A stretch of 64,000 nt of DNA, taken from positions 341,307-405,306 of the forward strand of contig SMDA01000003.1 in the NCBI GenBank assembly GCA_004346645.1, written 5' to 3'. Origin of the DNA: Gulbenkiania mobilis. Lineage in GTDB: Bacteria; Pseudomonadota; Gammaproteobacteria; Burkholderiales; Chromobacteriaceae. Both the position numbers and the translations under genes were made by a program. The notes beneath the pieces are model-generated. The model had not been told where the DNA came from and searched no databases. It worked only from the letters and a program-made list of their open reading frames with translations. Within the stretch, counting starts at the first letter, position 1. Each line of letters starts with the position of its first letter. Of this stretch, positions 28,832 through 39,328 are shown piece by piece.

Positions 28832-29935
28832 TTATCCGCGTTTACGTAGTACCCACCACCGGGGCACCCGGAAGCGCACGATGCGCGTGTAGGTCCACAG
28901 ATAGAAAAGGACGAAGGCCAGGCAAGCCCCCTGAAGCAACCGCTCGCTCTGCCAGAACAACAAGGCCGGCAGTACGGCGGAGAGAGTCACCGCCCACAGG
29001 TAGGGAGCAGTCAGGCTGTTGCGCCGGATCTTGGCGGCTACATCGTCGGAGCCGACCATCCATCTAACCAACCGCTTGTAGACCAGCATGTGAAAGTGCA
29101 AGCCATCGGGAACGCCGGGCGACATCTTGCGTAAATGCTTCTTGCGGTAAATGGAAAACAGGGTTTCGAACACCGGGTAGATCATCAACAGCATCGGAAA
29201 CCAAGGCGATACTGCCCCGCGACCGCCCTCCACCAGCAGCACCGACATTTCGGCCAGCAAAAAGCCCACCAAGTAGGCCCCTCCGTCACCGGCAAACAGC
29301 AGACCGGCGGGGAAATTCCACACCAGAAACCCCAGCAGGCTGCCCATCAGGGCAACACTTGCCACCAACACCCCCTGCTGTCCGGTCTTGTAAGCTACGT
29401 AGGCCAGCGCTGCAGCCACGAACAGCGCACTCCCGCCCAGGACGCCGTTATATCCATCAATGATGTTGAAGGCATGACAGACCCCGCCCACTGCGAACAT
29501 GGTGCACGTTAAGGCTAGGAGGGGACTGCCCGCCAACAACCGGTCCAGCCCGGGCAGACCGAAAGAAGGCACCACCGCCCCCATCAGCAAAGAGGCCAGC
29601 AAGGCTGAAGCAAAAGCTCCAGCCAGCCTGAAGCGGGGAGAGACCTTGCGGCTGAGGTCTTCCACCAAGCCCGCAAGGAATACCGGGACCGCAGCCAGCA
29701 TGAGAAGTGACAGAAGGGCTGCATCAATGGGAGCCTCAACCACATGTAGCAACCCGACGGCGCCCAGCAGGCCGCTTAGGATGCCCACTCCGCCAATGCG
29801 TCCGGTAGGACGGACATGGAATTTCTGGGGCCCCCTTTGGACGGGATCAAGACCAGCGTGCCGGACGAGCCGGATGCAGAACATGCACACCACCAACGCG
29901 ATCACGAAGGTGATGATCAGGATGGCTAGCAGCAC
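28832..29935 (-). CDS. WecA/WbpL-like undecaprenyl-phosphate sugar-1-phosphate transferase
   Basis: This 367-residue polytopic membrane protein of the MraY/WecA superfamily probably starts surface-polysaccharide synthesis by moving a sugar-1-phosphate from a UDP-sugar to undecaprenyl phosphate. Superfamily motifs are visible: GLVEDLSRKVSPRFRL, the catalytic FNIIDGYNGVLGG, FAGDGGAYLVGFL and the His motif GLHFHMLVYKR. It is not the peptidoglycan MraY, because the motif spacing is WecA-like and no cell-wall genes are nearby. It is divergent from rfbB at the head of the polysaccharide locus. Confidence 0.82.
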   Translation of the reverse strand: MLLAILIITFVIALVVCMFCIRLVRHAGLDPVQRGPQKFHVRPTGRIGGVGILSGLLGAVGLLHVVEAPIDAALLSLLMLAAVPVFLAGLVEDLSRKVSPRFRLAGAFASALLASLLMGAVVPSFGLPGLDRLLAGSPLLALTCTMFAVGGVCHAFNIIDGYNGVLGGSALFVAAALAYVAYKTGQQGVLVASVALMGSLLGFLVWNFPAGLLFAGDGGAYLVGFLLAEMSVLLVEGGRGAVSPWFPMLLMIYPVFETLFSIYRKKHLRKMSPGVPDGLHFHMLVYKRLVRWMVGSDDVAAKIRRNSLTAPYLWAVTLSAVLPALLFWQSERLLQGACLAFVLFYLWTYTRIVRFRVPRWWVLRKRG

Positions 29936-30031
29936 GGTACTCTCCTGGTTATGCCGTCCGGAATAAAGAACGCAAGCATTCTGACAGAGTACCTCTTACA
30001 ATTCACCCAAACCAATAAGCGGTATACCAAC

Positions 30032-31114
30032 ATGCTGATGATCACGGGAGGCGCCGGCTTCATCGGTGCCAATTTTGTAAAAGACTGGCTGGCGCAGTAC
30101 GATGAACCCGTCCTGAATCTGGACAAGCTCACCTATGCTGGCAATCTTTCCTCTCTGGCCGCCTTGCAGGGGGACACCCGTCACGTCTTTGTAAAAGGAG
30201 ATATTGCCGACCGTTCGCTGGTTCGCCAGCTTCTTTCCCGCCACCGGCCACGAGCGGTCCTGAACTTCGCTGCAGAAAGCCACGTAGATCGCTCCATTCA
30301 TGGACCTCAGGCCTTCGTGGACACCAATGTAACCGGTACCTTTCAGCTCTTGGAGTCGGTGAGGGACTACTGGAGCGAACTATCCCGCCAGGAACAGCAG
30401 GCGTTCCGTTTCCTGCATGTATCGACTGATGAGGTGTTCGGCTCCCTCTACCCGACGGAACCGGCCTTCACTGAAGTCCATCCCTATCGCCCCAACAGCC
30501 CCTACTCTGCTTCCAAGGCTGCCTCGGACCATCTAGTGCGCGCTTGGCATCATACGTATGGTCTGCCGGTACTCACCACCCACTGCAGCAACAATTACGG
30601 CCCCTATCAGTTTCCCGAGAAGCTGATCCCGCTGATGATCTTAAATGCCCTGTCCGGCAAGGCTCTGCCCCTCTATGGAGATGGCCAGCAGGTCAGAGAC
30701 TGGCTGTACGTGAAAGATCACTGCGCAGCCCTGCGTCGGGTGCTTGAAGCGGGGTCACCTGGAGAAACCTACAATATTGGAGGCTGTAGCGAGCGAACCA
30801 ATCTGCAAGTGGCCACGACCTTGTGCACCCTGCTGGATACGCTGTGTCCTCGCGCGGAAGGAGGCTCGTATGCAGCACAGATCACCTTTGTGAAGGACCG
30901 GCCCGGACATGACCGACGCTATGCTATCGATGCCAGTCGACTGGAAAGCGAGCTCGGATGGAAACCGGCCGAAACGTTTGAAAGTGGGCTTTGCAAGACG
31001 GTCAACTGGTATCTGGCGCATCAAGCATGGGTGGACGACGTAACCTCCGGGTCCTATCGCCATTGGGTGACACAGCACTATGGTGAAGGTGAACCGTCAT
31101 GCCCCGCATCCTGA
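30032..31114 (+). CDS. rfbB: dTDP-glucose 4,6-dehydratase
   Basis: RfbB (RmlB) converts dTDP-glucose to the 4-keto-6-deoxy sugar, the second step of dTDP-L-rhamnose synthesis. The 360-residue protein starts MLMITGGAGFIGANF at the ATG at 30032, with the NAD-binding GGAGFIG at the N-terminus. Catalytic elements are STDEVFGSL and YSASKAASDHLV. The 27 in-frame codons upstream lie in the promoter region. The next gene starts 16 nt before its stop. Confidence 0.96.
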   Translation: MLMITGGAGFIGANFVKDWLAQYDEPVLNLDKLTYAGNLSSLAALQGDTRHVFVKGDIADRSLVRQLLSRHRPRAVLNFAAESHVDRSIHGPQAFVDTNVTGTFQLLESVRDYWSELSRQEQQAFRFLHVSTDEVFGSLYPTEPAFTEVHPYRPNSPYSASKAASDHLVRAWHHTYGLPVLTTHCSNNYGPYQFPEKLIPLMILNALSGKALPLYGDGQQVRDWLYVKDHCAALRRVLEAGSPGETYNIGGCSERTNLQVATTLCTLLDTLCPRAEGGSYAAQITFVKDRPGHDRRYAIDASRLESELGWKPAETFESGLCKTVNWYLAHQAWVDDVTSGSYRHWVTQHYGEGEPSCPAS

Positions 31115-31992
31115 TTACTGGCGCAAACGGACAGGTCGGTCGTGAACTGAAACGCACCCTCGCCCCCTTGGGAACGCTGCTGTGCTGTGACAGGGCACAG
31201 CTCGATCTGCGGTACACCGAAAACCTGGCCACACAGCTGCAGAATCTTCAGCCGGATATCATTGTGAATGCCGCTGCCTACACAGCGGTGGACAAGGCAG
31301 AGGGCGATGTCGATACGGCTTATAAGGTTAATGCTGAAGCCCCAGCCGCGCTGGCGACCTGGGCCTTAAAGCGGGATGCATTACTGATTCACTACTCTAC
31401 CGACTACGTGTTCGATGGCGAGAAAAATGGACCTTACGTGGAAACCGATCCTGTCAACCCACAGTCGGTATACGGCACCAGCAAGCTTGCGGGCGAGCAA
31501 GCCATCACCATCTCTGGCGTCAGCCATGCCATCCTTCGCACCAGTTGGGTGTTCGGGGTGCACGGTAGCAACTTTCTGAAAACCATACTGCGCTTAGGCC
31601 ATGAGAAAGAATCTCTCAATGTTGTCGCAGACCAGATAGGCGCCCCTACTCCGGCAGCTCTGCTGGCCGATGTCACAGCAAAGGTCGTCCAGCACTATCG
31701 TCAGTCCCCTCGCATGTTTCCGAGCGGGCTCTACCACACTACCAGCGCAGGGAAAACAAGTTGGTACGAGTATGCCCGGTTAGTCATAAGGTTGGCCGAA
31801 GAGCAGGGCCTACCACTGAAGCTGACACATGCCGATATTCACCCGATCTCTTCCGATGCCTATCCGGCACGGGCAAAACGCCCTCTGAACTCTCAGTTGG
31901 ATTGCAGTAAACTACGCTCAACGTTTGACATTCATTTACGAGACTGGCAGGACGGTGTGCATCAGGTATTCGCCCAGCTGTGCCAGTATTGA
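31099..31992 (+). CDS. rfbD: dTDP-4-dehydrorhamnose reductase
   Basis: RfbD (RmlD) performs the last step, NAD(P)H-dependent reduction to dTDP-L-rhamnose. The 297-residue short-chain dehydrogenase has the N-terminal GANGQVGREL, VNAAAYTAVDKAE, the catalytic YGTSKLAGEQ and the motif FGVHGSNFLKT. It overlaps rfbB by 16 nt. One GTTGGCCGAA copy is at 31791-31800. Confidence 0.95.
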   Translation: MPRILITGANGQVGRELKRTLAPLGTLLCCDRAQLDLRYTENLATQLQNLQPDIIVNAAAYTAVDKAEGDVDTAYKVNAEAPAALATWALKRDALLIHYSTDYVFDGEKNGPYVETDPVNPQSVYGTSKLAGEQAITISGVSHAILRTSWVFGVHGSNFLKTILRLGHEKESLNVVADQIGAPTPAALLADVTAKVVQHYRQSPRMFPSGLYHTTSAGKTSWYEYARLVIRLAEEQGLPLKLTHADIHPISSDAYPARAKRPLNSQLDCSKLRSTFDIHLRDWQDGVHQVFAQLCQY

Positions 31993-32013
31993 TAAGCGAG
32001 CGAGACGTCGTCT

Positions 32014-32883
32014 ATGAACCGTAAGGGTATTATTCTGGCCGGAGGCAGCGGTACCCGTCTTTATCCCGCCACGCTCGCGGTCAGCAAGCAGCTGCTACCG
32101 ATTTATGACAAACCAATGATCTATTACCCGCTCAGCACCCTCATGCTGGCGGGCATTCGCGATATCCTGATCATTTCCACTCCGCTGGACACACCACGTT
32201 TCGCGCAGCTACTGGGCGATGGCAGCCAATGGGGAGTCAGCCTGCACTATGCTGTACAGCCCAGTCCGGACGGCCTGGCACAGGCATTCCTCATCGGCGA
32301 ACACTTCTTGGCCAGCGCACCCAGCGCACTAGTATTAGGCGACAACATCTTCTATGGCCACGATTTCCCGCGCCTGCTACGTTCGGCCAACCAAAAAACT
32401 GAAGGCGCCAGCGTTTTCGCCTATCACGTCAACGATCCGGAGCGCTATGGCGTGGTGACCTTCGACGACAAAGGCAAAGCACTATCCATCGAAGAAAAGC
32501 CTGCACAGCCCAAATCCAATTACGCGGTGACCGGACTGTACTTCTACGATGCACAAGTAGTGCACATCGCCAAGAGCATCAAGCCTTCCGCACGCGGAGA
32601 GTTGGAAATCACCGACATCAACAATGTCTACCTGCAGCAAGAGCAGCTGGAGGTGGAAACTATGGGTCGCGGCTACGCCTGGCTAGATACTGGCACCCAC
32701 GAATCCATGTTGGAAGCCAGCCAGTTCATCGCTACGATCGAAAACCGCCAAGGCTTGAAAGTGGCTTGCCTGGAAGAAATCGCCTACATTCAGAAATGGA
32801 TTGATGCGGAACAGCTGGCGCGGCTAGCCCGGAATTACCGAAAAAACAATTACGGCAAGTACTTGCTTCGATTGCTGAAATGA
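32014..32883 (+). CDS. rfbA: Glucose-1-phosphate thymidylyltransferase
   Basis: RfbA (RmlA) joins glucose-1-phosphate and dTTP to start the pathway. The 289-residue protein opens with the nucleotidyltransferase signature [17 protein letters not shown], followed by [18 protein letters not shown]. Further down, [11 protein letters not shown] and [10 protein letters not shown] are present. It lies 21 bp after rfbD. One GTTGGCCGAA copy (reverse) is at 32382-32391, the last one before the AT-rich block. Confidence 0.96.
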   Translation: MNRKGIILAGGSGTRLYPATLAVSKQLLPIYDKPMIYYPLSTLMLAGIRDILIISTPLDTPRFAQLLGDGSQWGVSLHYAVQPSPDGLAQAFLIGEHFLASAPSALVLGDNIFYGHDFPRLLRSANQKTEGASVFAYHVNDPERYGVVTFDDKGKALSIEEKPAQPKSNYAVTGLYFYDAQVVHIAKSIKPSARGELEITDINNVYLQQEQLEVETMGRGYAWLDTGTHESMLEASQFIATIENRQGLKVACLEEIAYIQKWIDAEQLARLARNYRKNNYGKYLLRLLK

Positions 32884-32897
32884 CGGGCTAAAATCTA

Positions 32898-33449
32898 ATG
32901 AAAATTACAAGCACTCACATTCCAGATGTAAAAATCATCGACCCTGTTATCTTTAATGATGAACGCGGCTTTTTCTTTGAAAGCTTCAACCAAGCTGTTT
33001 TCGAGAAAGCTATTGGTCGCTCCGTTTTTTTTGTGCAGGACAATCATTCTCGCTCTTTCAAGGGAGTTTTACGCGGTTTACATTACCAAACGGCACCAGA
33101 AGCTCAAGGGAAATTAGTACGCTGCGCAGCCGGCGAAATCTTCGATGTTGCTGTAGATATCCGCAGACATTCCCCTACCTTCAAGCAGTGGGTTGGCGTC
33201 CATCTCACGGCAACCAACAAAAGGCAACTTTGGATTCCGGAAGGCTTTGCCCATGGGTTCCTGACCCTTTCTGAAGAGGCCGACGTGCTCTATAAGACAA
33301 CTACTTACTGGGCTCCTCAGCATGAGCGGTCGATACTGTGGAACGATCCAGGCCTAGCAATCACTTGGCCCGCGCTAGACTGCCGTATCCGGTGCTCGGA
33401 AAAAGACAGTCTAGCGGTCACATTAGATGACACTGAATTTTTTGAATGA
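32898..33449 (+). CDS. rfbC: dTDP-4-dehydrorhamnose 3,5-epimerase
   Basis: RfbC (RmlC) epimerises C3 and C5 of the keto sugar. The 183-residue cupin has IIDPVIFNDERGFFFESFN, the catalytic-histidine region FVQDNHSRS, VLRGLHYQ and WIPEGFAHGFL. It completes the four-gene rhamnose set with rfbB, rfbD and rfbA. Base composition begins to fall towards AT along this gene. Confidence 0.95.
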   Translation: MKITSTHIPDVKIIDPVIFNDERGFFFESFNQAVFEKAIGRSVFFVQDNHSRSFKGVLRGLHYQTAPEAQGKLVRCAAGEIFDVAVDIRRHSPTFKQWVGVHLTATNKRQLWIPEGFAHGFLTLSEEADVLYKTTTYWAPQHERSILWNDPGLAITWPALDCRIRCSEKDSLAVTLDDTEFFE

Positions 33450-33456
33450 GAAAGCA

Positions 33457-34725
33457 GTGAACCGCTCTTTGGTACGCAACATTCTGTCGTTATTTCTCTT
33501 ACAAGGCGTCAACTACCTACTTCCTCTTTTCACCCTCCCCTACTTGGTAAGAACGTTAGGGACGGAAAATTTTGGTCGATTGGGTTTTTGCTCGGCCTTT
33601 ATCCAGTATTTTGTTCTATTAGTTGATTACGGTTTTAACTTAAGCGCAACACGCGTTCTTGCGAGCCAAAAACAAAATCAGGAAAAACTAAGCAGCACCT
33701 TCTGGAATATTATGGCCTGCAAGACGATACTTGGATTATTGGGAGCGCTCATTTTACTAGCTCTTATTGACACAGTCCCAACACTAAAATCAAACCAAGG
33801 AATTCTACAGTTCGCGTATATACAAGTCGTGGGAACCATCCTACTCCCTATCTGGTTTTTTCAAGGCTTGGAAAAAATAGACAAGTTCGCAGCCTGCTCT
33901 TTGGCAGCCAAAATTCTTATTCTTCCTACTATATTTTTTTTCGTTCAGAAACCCGAAGATGTAGAGTTGGCAGCAGCTCTCCAAGGAATAACAACCTTAT
34001 CCTCGGGATTATTTGCCATTGGCTTTATTTATCACAAAAAAATGATAAAGTGGGCATACCCAAGCCTCAAGGAAATAAAAACTCAACTGACCGAGGGATG
34101 GCACGTCTTTCTCTCTACTGCAGCAACCAGCTTGTACACCACCTGCACTACAGTGATACTAGGCTTTTTAACCAATAGTTCAGCAGTAGGACATTTTGTG
34201 GCGGCAGACAAGATCCGGCAGGCAGTACAAGGTTTGATTAGCCCGATTTCCCAAGCCCTTTACCCAAGAATAAATGCTCTTGTAGAGCAAGATCTTACTG
34301 CCGCTTTTAAATTAATCCGCAAATTGCTACTGCGCCAAGGAATTGCCACAGCTATACTATCTACTCTTTTATTTATTTACGCGCCTTTAATTGTTGAAAC
34401 GACTTATGGGGCTAACCATCAAGAAACTACTTTAGTTCTGCAACTACTGGCCCCCCTGCCTTTACTGACCGGACTTAGCAATGTTTTCGGCATACAAACG
34501 ATGCTCCCGTTAGGGATGAGTGATCTTTTTAGTCGCATCCTGATTATATCAAGTATATGCAGCATAATTTTCGTACTCCCTCTTAGCGCTCACCTAGGGG
34601 CAAAAGGAGCGGCGATATCCGTGTTATTTACAGAATGTTTAGTCACCTGTAGTATGGGATGGGCAATTTATAAAAGAAAGATTCCCATATTACACCTTTC
34701 TTCCCAACACCTTAATCGCAAGTGA
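33457..34725 (+). CDS. Wzx/RfbX-type polysaccharide flippase
   Basis: This membrane protein of about 422 residues, with around 12 hydrophobic segments, belongs to the polysaccharide transporter family that flips lipid-linked repeat units across the inner membrane. Family segments include FLLQGVNYLLPLFTLPYLVRTLG at the N-terminus, WFFQGLEKI and a mid-protein KIRQAVQGLISPISQALYPRIN. I chose the GTG at 33457, with GAGAAAG upstream and a start like its family. The ATG at 33427 overlapping rfbC would add 10 residues. The gene is clearly AT-rich compared with its flanks, a sign of transfer. Confidence 0.85.
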   Translation: MNRSLVRNILSLFLLQGVNYLLPLFTLPYLVRTLGTENFGRLGFCSAFIQYFVLLVDYGFNLSATRVLASQKQNQEKLSSTFWNIMACKTILGLLGALILLALIDTVPTLKSNQGILQFAYIQVVGTILLPIWFFQGLEKIDKFAACSLAAKILILPTIFFFVQKPEDVELAAALQGITTLSSGLFAIGFIYHKKMIKWAYPSLKEIKTQLTEGWHVFLSTAATSLYTTCTTVILGFLTNSSAVGHFVAADKIRQAVQGLISPISQALYPRINALVEQDLTAAFKLIRKLLLRQGIATAILSTLLFIYAPLIVETTYGANHQETTLVLQLLAPLPLLTGLSNVFGIQTMLPLGMSDLFSRILIISSICSIIFVLPLSAHLGAKGAAISVLFTECLVTCSMGWAIYKRKIPILHLSSQHLNRK

Positions 34726-34968
34726 AAAGCAACACAGAGCACTTAAAGTCACTCAATTAAGATCAAATAACCCTTACATGCTTTACCATTACTTCTAATG
34801 GGCCACTGCCATTCACACCGCATCAACATCATAAACTTGCACCGCAATTGGTTTCACACATTGAATAGCACATGAAAAACATAAAGATGCAATTTTTTGA
34901 TCCTACCATGCATTTCAAAATGGGCAGCACTCAGTAGATTTACCGATAAAGCACAAGGATGGATTACA

Positions 34969-35931
34969 GTGATTTATATTGGCTGCATTGCTCACACCGC
35001 GACAGGCGGAACAGAATTACTACACCAACTTGCCTCAACTATTATCGGTCTAGGTTTAGAAGCTAAGATATTTTACGTCGGAAGCTCACACAGAAAAGAC
35101 CCTGTAGCCGAGAGATTCAAAAAATACAAAGCCCCCTACACTTTTGAAATAAAAAATTTACGCCAAGACGACCTCTTGATAGTTCCAGAAGTGATGACCC
35201 AGTTTTTGTATAACTGGCGGACTCCGGTTCCATGCAAAAAAATTATCTGGTGGCTGAGCGTTGATAATTACTACACATCAGTTTCACACTTCAAAAAAAC
35301 CCTCAAGTATTATCTAGGATACCGAGTTTTTGATTTCAAAGAAGATTTTTACCACCTCGCACAATCAGAATATGCCGCTAACTTTTTAAGAAAAAAAGGC
35401 ATTGCAAAATTAAGCTATCTATCGGATTATCTAGGAGACGATTTTCTAGAAGCGCCTTCAATAGACTTGAGCACCAAAAAAGATATCATCGCTTATAACC
35501 CAAAAAAAGGCAAAGAAATTACGGATGAATTCATTAAGAAGGCAGGCTCAAATCTAGAGTTCGTTGCTCTTGAGAACATGACCCCAATAGAGGTAAAAAA
35601 GACCCTTCTAAAGGCAAAAGTTTATATCGATTTTGGAACCCACCCTGGAAAAGATAGAATTCCTCGAGAGGCTGCCATGTGTGGATGCTGTATAATCACA
35701 AATAGAGCAGGGTCTGCAGCCTTCAAAGAAGATGTTCCCATACCTGAAGAATATAAATTCTCTTCCCCTCGAAGCAGTTTTGACATCATTACTTTGCTAA
35801 TAGAAAAATGCTTTAGAAACTTCTCCTGCGAACACCAGAAATTCGACAGTTATCGAGAATCAATAAAAAAAGAAAAAAATTTATTCCAAAGCGAAGTGCT
35901 CCACCTACTAAAAACTCTAAGGAAATTATAA
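34969..35931 (+). CDS. Putative GT-B glycosyltransferase
   Basis: The 320-residue protein starts at the GTG at 34969 (AAGGATGG box at 8 nt). The N-terminus VIYIGCIAHTATGGTELLHQLAS resembles GT-B glycosyltransferase acceptor domains. The C-terminal HPGKDRIPREAAMCGCCIITN resembles the sugar-nucleotide-binding end of GT4-type enzymes. It would add one sugar to the lipid-linked repeat unit. The specificity is unknown. GC content is about 35-38% by eye. About 240 bp of AT-rich DNA without a gene precedes it, and it ends 1 bp before the next gene. Confidence 0.6.
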   Translation: MIYIGCIAHTATGGTELLHQLASTIIGLGLEAKIFYVGSSHRKDPVAERFKKYKAPYTFEIKNLRQDDLLIVPEVMTQFLYNWRTPVPCKKIIWWLSVDNYYTSVSHFKKTLKYYLGYRVFDFKEDFYHLAQSEYAANFLRKKGIAKLSYLSDYLGDDFLEAPSIDLSTKKDIIAYNPKKGKEITDEFIKKAGSNLEFVALENMTPIEVKKTLLKAKVYIDFGTHPGKDRIPREAAMCGCCIITNRAGSAAFKEDVPIPEEYKFSSPRSSFDIITLLIEKCFRNFSCEHQKFDSYRESIKKEKNLFQSEVLHLLKTLRKL

Positions 35932-35932
35932 A

Positions 35933-36850
35933 GTGGTTGGTGCCATTATTGTCCTTTACCATCCTGATGAGCCCAACCTCAAAGCACTGCTTGATAGCCT
36001 TAAAAATCAAGTTGCGGCAATCTACCTCATTGACAATACCCCTTTCGGGCAAATTCAATATAACGAATCTTATTTCAAAAATTACAGCCCAATTTGCATT
36101 TATAAGAGTTTAGGAAACAACAAAGGAATAGCAAAGGCTCAAAATGAAGGTATATCTCTAGCCATAAAAAAAGGTTGTACTCACGTGTTGCTTTTGGATC
36201 AGGACAGCTGCCCTGCCAGAAACATGGTATTTAAACTCATTCAGGAAGAGACCCGATTAAAAAATCTAGGCAGAAAAGTGGCAGCAGTCGGACCGCTATT
36301 TATTGAGCAAAAAGGCAGCAGCTCAGCCACAGCAATACGGCACAAGTTTCTACACGTAGAAAAAATACCCATACTCAAAGACATGAAGGAGGCCGTGGAA
36401 ACTGATCATATAATCGCTTCAGGCTCCTTAATAAGTGTCGACTCCCTCACAGAAATAGGACTGATGATGGAGGAACTTTTTATAGATTGGGTCGATGTTG
36501 AATGGGGGTTAAGGGCAAAGAGCAAGGGATATTCGTGCTTCATAACCCCTTCTACCATCATGAAGCACAGCATAGGTGATGAAGTAGTTTTTTTCTTGGG
36601 TAAGAAAATAAGCTTACACAGCACAACAAGAAATTACTATATTGTTAGAAATTTGGCCTTCCTTTTGAGAAAAAACCATTTGGACTGGAACTGGAGAAGC
36701 ATCAGCATCTTAAGAATTCCTAAATACATAGTTTTCTATACTTGGAAAAGTAACCATAAACTAAATACCTTGAAAACCCTTACTCAAGCCCTTTATCATG
36801 GTTTAATTGGAAAAACCGGGGCCATACCCAATTCTATTGTAAAAAAATGA
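35933..36850 (+). CDS. GT2 family glycosyltransferase, rhamnosyltransferase-like
   Basis: The 305-residue protein starts at a GTG (35933) with AAGGA upstream. The N-terminal GT-A domain reads VGAIIVLYHPDEPNLKALL. The metal-binding DQDS motif is LLLDQDSCPARN, and the acceptor region is FIDWVDVEWGLRAKSKG, as in bacterial rhamnosyltransferases. Together with rfbBDAC this suggests that rhamnose is transferred. The gene is AT-rich like its neighbours and lies 4 bp before the next gene. Confidence 0.75.
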   Translation: MVGAIIVLYHPDEPNLKALLDSLKNQVAAIYLIDNTPFGQIQYNESYFKNYSPICIYKSLGNNKGIAKAQNEGISLAIKKGCTHVLLLDQDSCPARNMVFKLIQEETRLKNLGRKVAAVGPLFIEQKGSSSATAIRHKFLHVEKIPILKDMKEAVETDHIIASGSLISVDSLTEIGLMMEELFIDWVDVEWGLRAKSKGYSCFITPSTIMKHSIGDEVVFFLGKKISLHSTTRNYYIVRNLAFLLRKNHLDWNWRSISILRIPKYIVFYTWKSNHKLNTLKTLTQALYHGLIGKTGAIPNSIVKK

Positions 36851-36854
36851 CGCC

Positions 36855-37658
36855 ATGAGATTGATTGCATCAATTGTTCTTTTTAAGAATTTTAAAAACA
36901 AAACTGAACCACTCATAGAACAAATAACTTCGTCATCACTGTTAGAAAAACTTATTCTTGTTGACAATGGCGGATGCAACTGGGCTTCCAACATGAACAA
37001 CGAAAAGATAGTTTACATAAAACCCAAAAATAATATTGGCTTTGGAGCAGGGCACAATATTGCCATCTCCCGCTTTGCCGAACACAGTGACTTTTTCTTA
37101 ATCGTCAACCCAGACATTGAAGTCTCCGCAGAGGACCTAGACGCTTTTTGCCTAGCCGCAGAAAAAGAAGACGCCGCATTATTTATGCCAGACATCCGGT
37201 ACCCAAATGGGGAAAGGCAGCATCTCTGTAAGCTACTCCCCACTCCTTTCGATCTTTTTTTCCGTCGCTTTCTTCCCAGCATTTCAAAATCCACAAATAC
37301 CACCTATGAATTGCACGACGCGGACTACTCGCGCAAGTTCTTCGCCCCTTATTTGTCCGGATGTTTCATGCTGGTTCGCTCGACGGCCCTGAAGGCCGTG
37401 GGTGGTTTCGACGAGCGGTTTTTCCTATACTTAGAAGATACCGACCTGTCTCGACGACTAGCAACCTATGGCAGTGCCCTGTACCTTCCCAGCACGACAG
37501 TTACACACCATTTCCAAAAGGCTTCTTATAAAAGCGTCAAACTGCTTTTGATACACGTTCGTTCAGCCTGCTCATATTTTTTCAAATGGGGCTGGTTCTT
37601 TGATGCCGAGAGGAAGCAGATGAACCAGCGATGCCTACGTCACCTGCCTCGAAAATGA
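36855..37658 (+). CDS. GT2 family glycosyltransferase, WbbL-like
   Basis: The 267-residue GT2 enzyme has an N-terminal IASIVLFKN, the nucleotide-sugar region NPDIEVSAEDLDAF and the acceptor motif GGFDERFFLYLEDTDLSRRL typical of WbbL-type rhamnosyltransferases. The first half is AT-rich like the preceding genes. From about 37300 the base composition jumps to that of the core chromosome. The right end of the imported segment therefore seems to fall inside this gene. The frame stays intact across the change. Confidence 0.78.
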   Translation: MRLIASIVLFKNFKNKTEPLIEQITSSSLLEKLILVDNGGCNWASNMNNEKIVYIKPKNNIGFGAGHNIAISRFAEHSDFFLIVNPDIEVSAEDLDAFCLAAEKEDAALFMPDIRYPNGERQHLCKLLPTPFDLFFRRFLPSISKSTNTTYELHDADYSRKFFAPYLSGCFMLVRSTALKAVGGFDERFFLYLEDTDLSRRLATYGSALYLPSTTVTHHFQKASYKSVKLLLIHVRSACSYFFKWGWFFDAERKQMNQRCLRHLPRK

Positions 37659-37750
37659 ATCCTTACCCTCCGTCAGGAAACTGAATACCGCTTCTTAATT
37701 GGCGTTCCTCATTTTTATGTCCGGATCATGAACACAGCTCCATTTTTTAG

Positions 37751-37774
37751 AAAAAACCCGCCATCAGGCGGGTT
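37751..37774 (-). terminator. Terminator of gltBD
   Basis: The stem AACCCGCC/GGCGGGTT with an ATCA loop is followed on the minus strand by TTTTTT. It lies about 50 bp after the gltD stop. Confidence 0.8.
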
Positions 37775-37826
37775 CGGTCGCATCTAAATCTGTGTACTAC
37801 CTAGTTAGTCTAGCCAAACACATCAC

Positions 37827-39287
<1,461 letters not shown>

Positions 39288-39296
39288 TTAACGAAG

Positions 39297-39306
39297 GTTG
39301 GCCGAA
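39297..39306 (+). repeat. Intergenic copy of the GTTGGCCGAA motif
   Basis: AAGGTTGGCCGAAAG lies in the 86-bp gap between gltB and gltD. It is one of 27 in the window. Confidence 0.9.
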
Positions 39307-39328
39307 AGCATTGCGGCCACCGGAGGCA

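Noticed and set aside
28832..29935. Assignment as MraY (peptidoglycan)
   Set aside because: The protein has the MraY/WecA superfamily motifs but WecA/WbpL-like spacing, and it neighbours rhamnose and glycosyltransferase genes rather than cell-wall genes.
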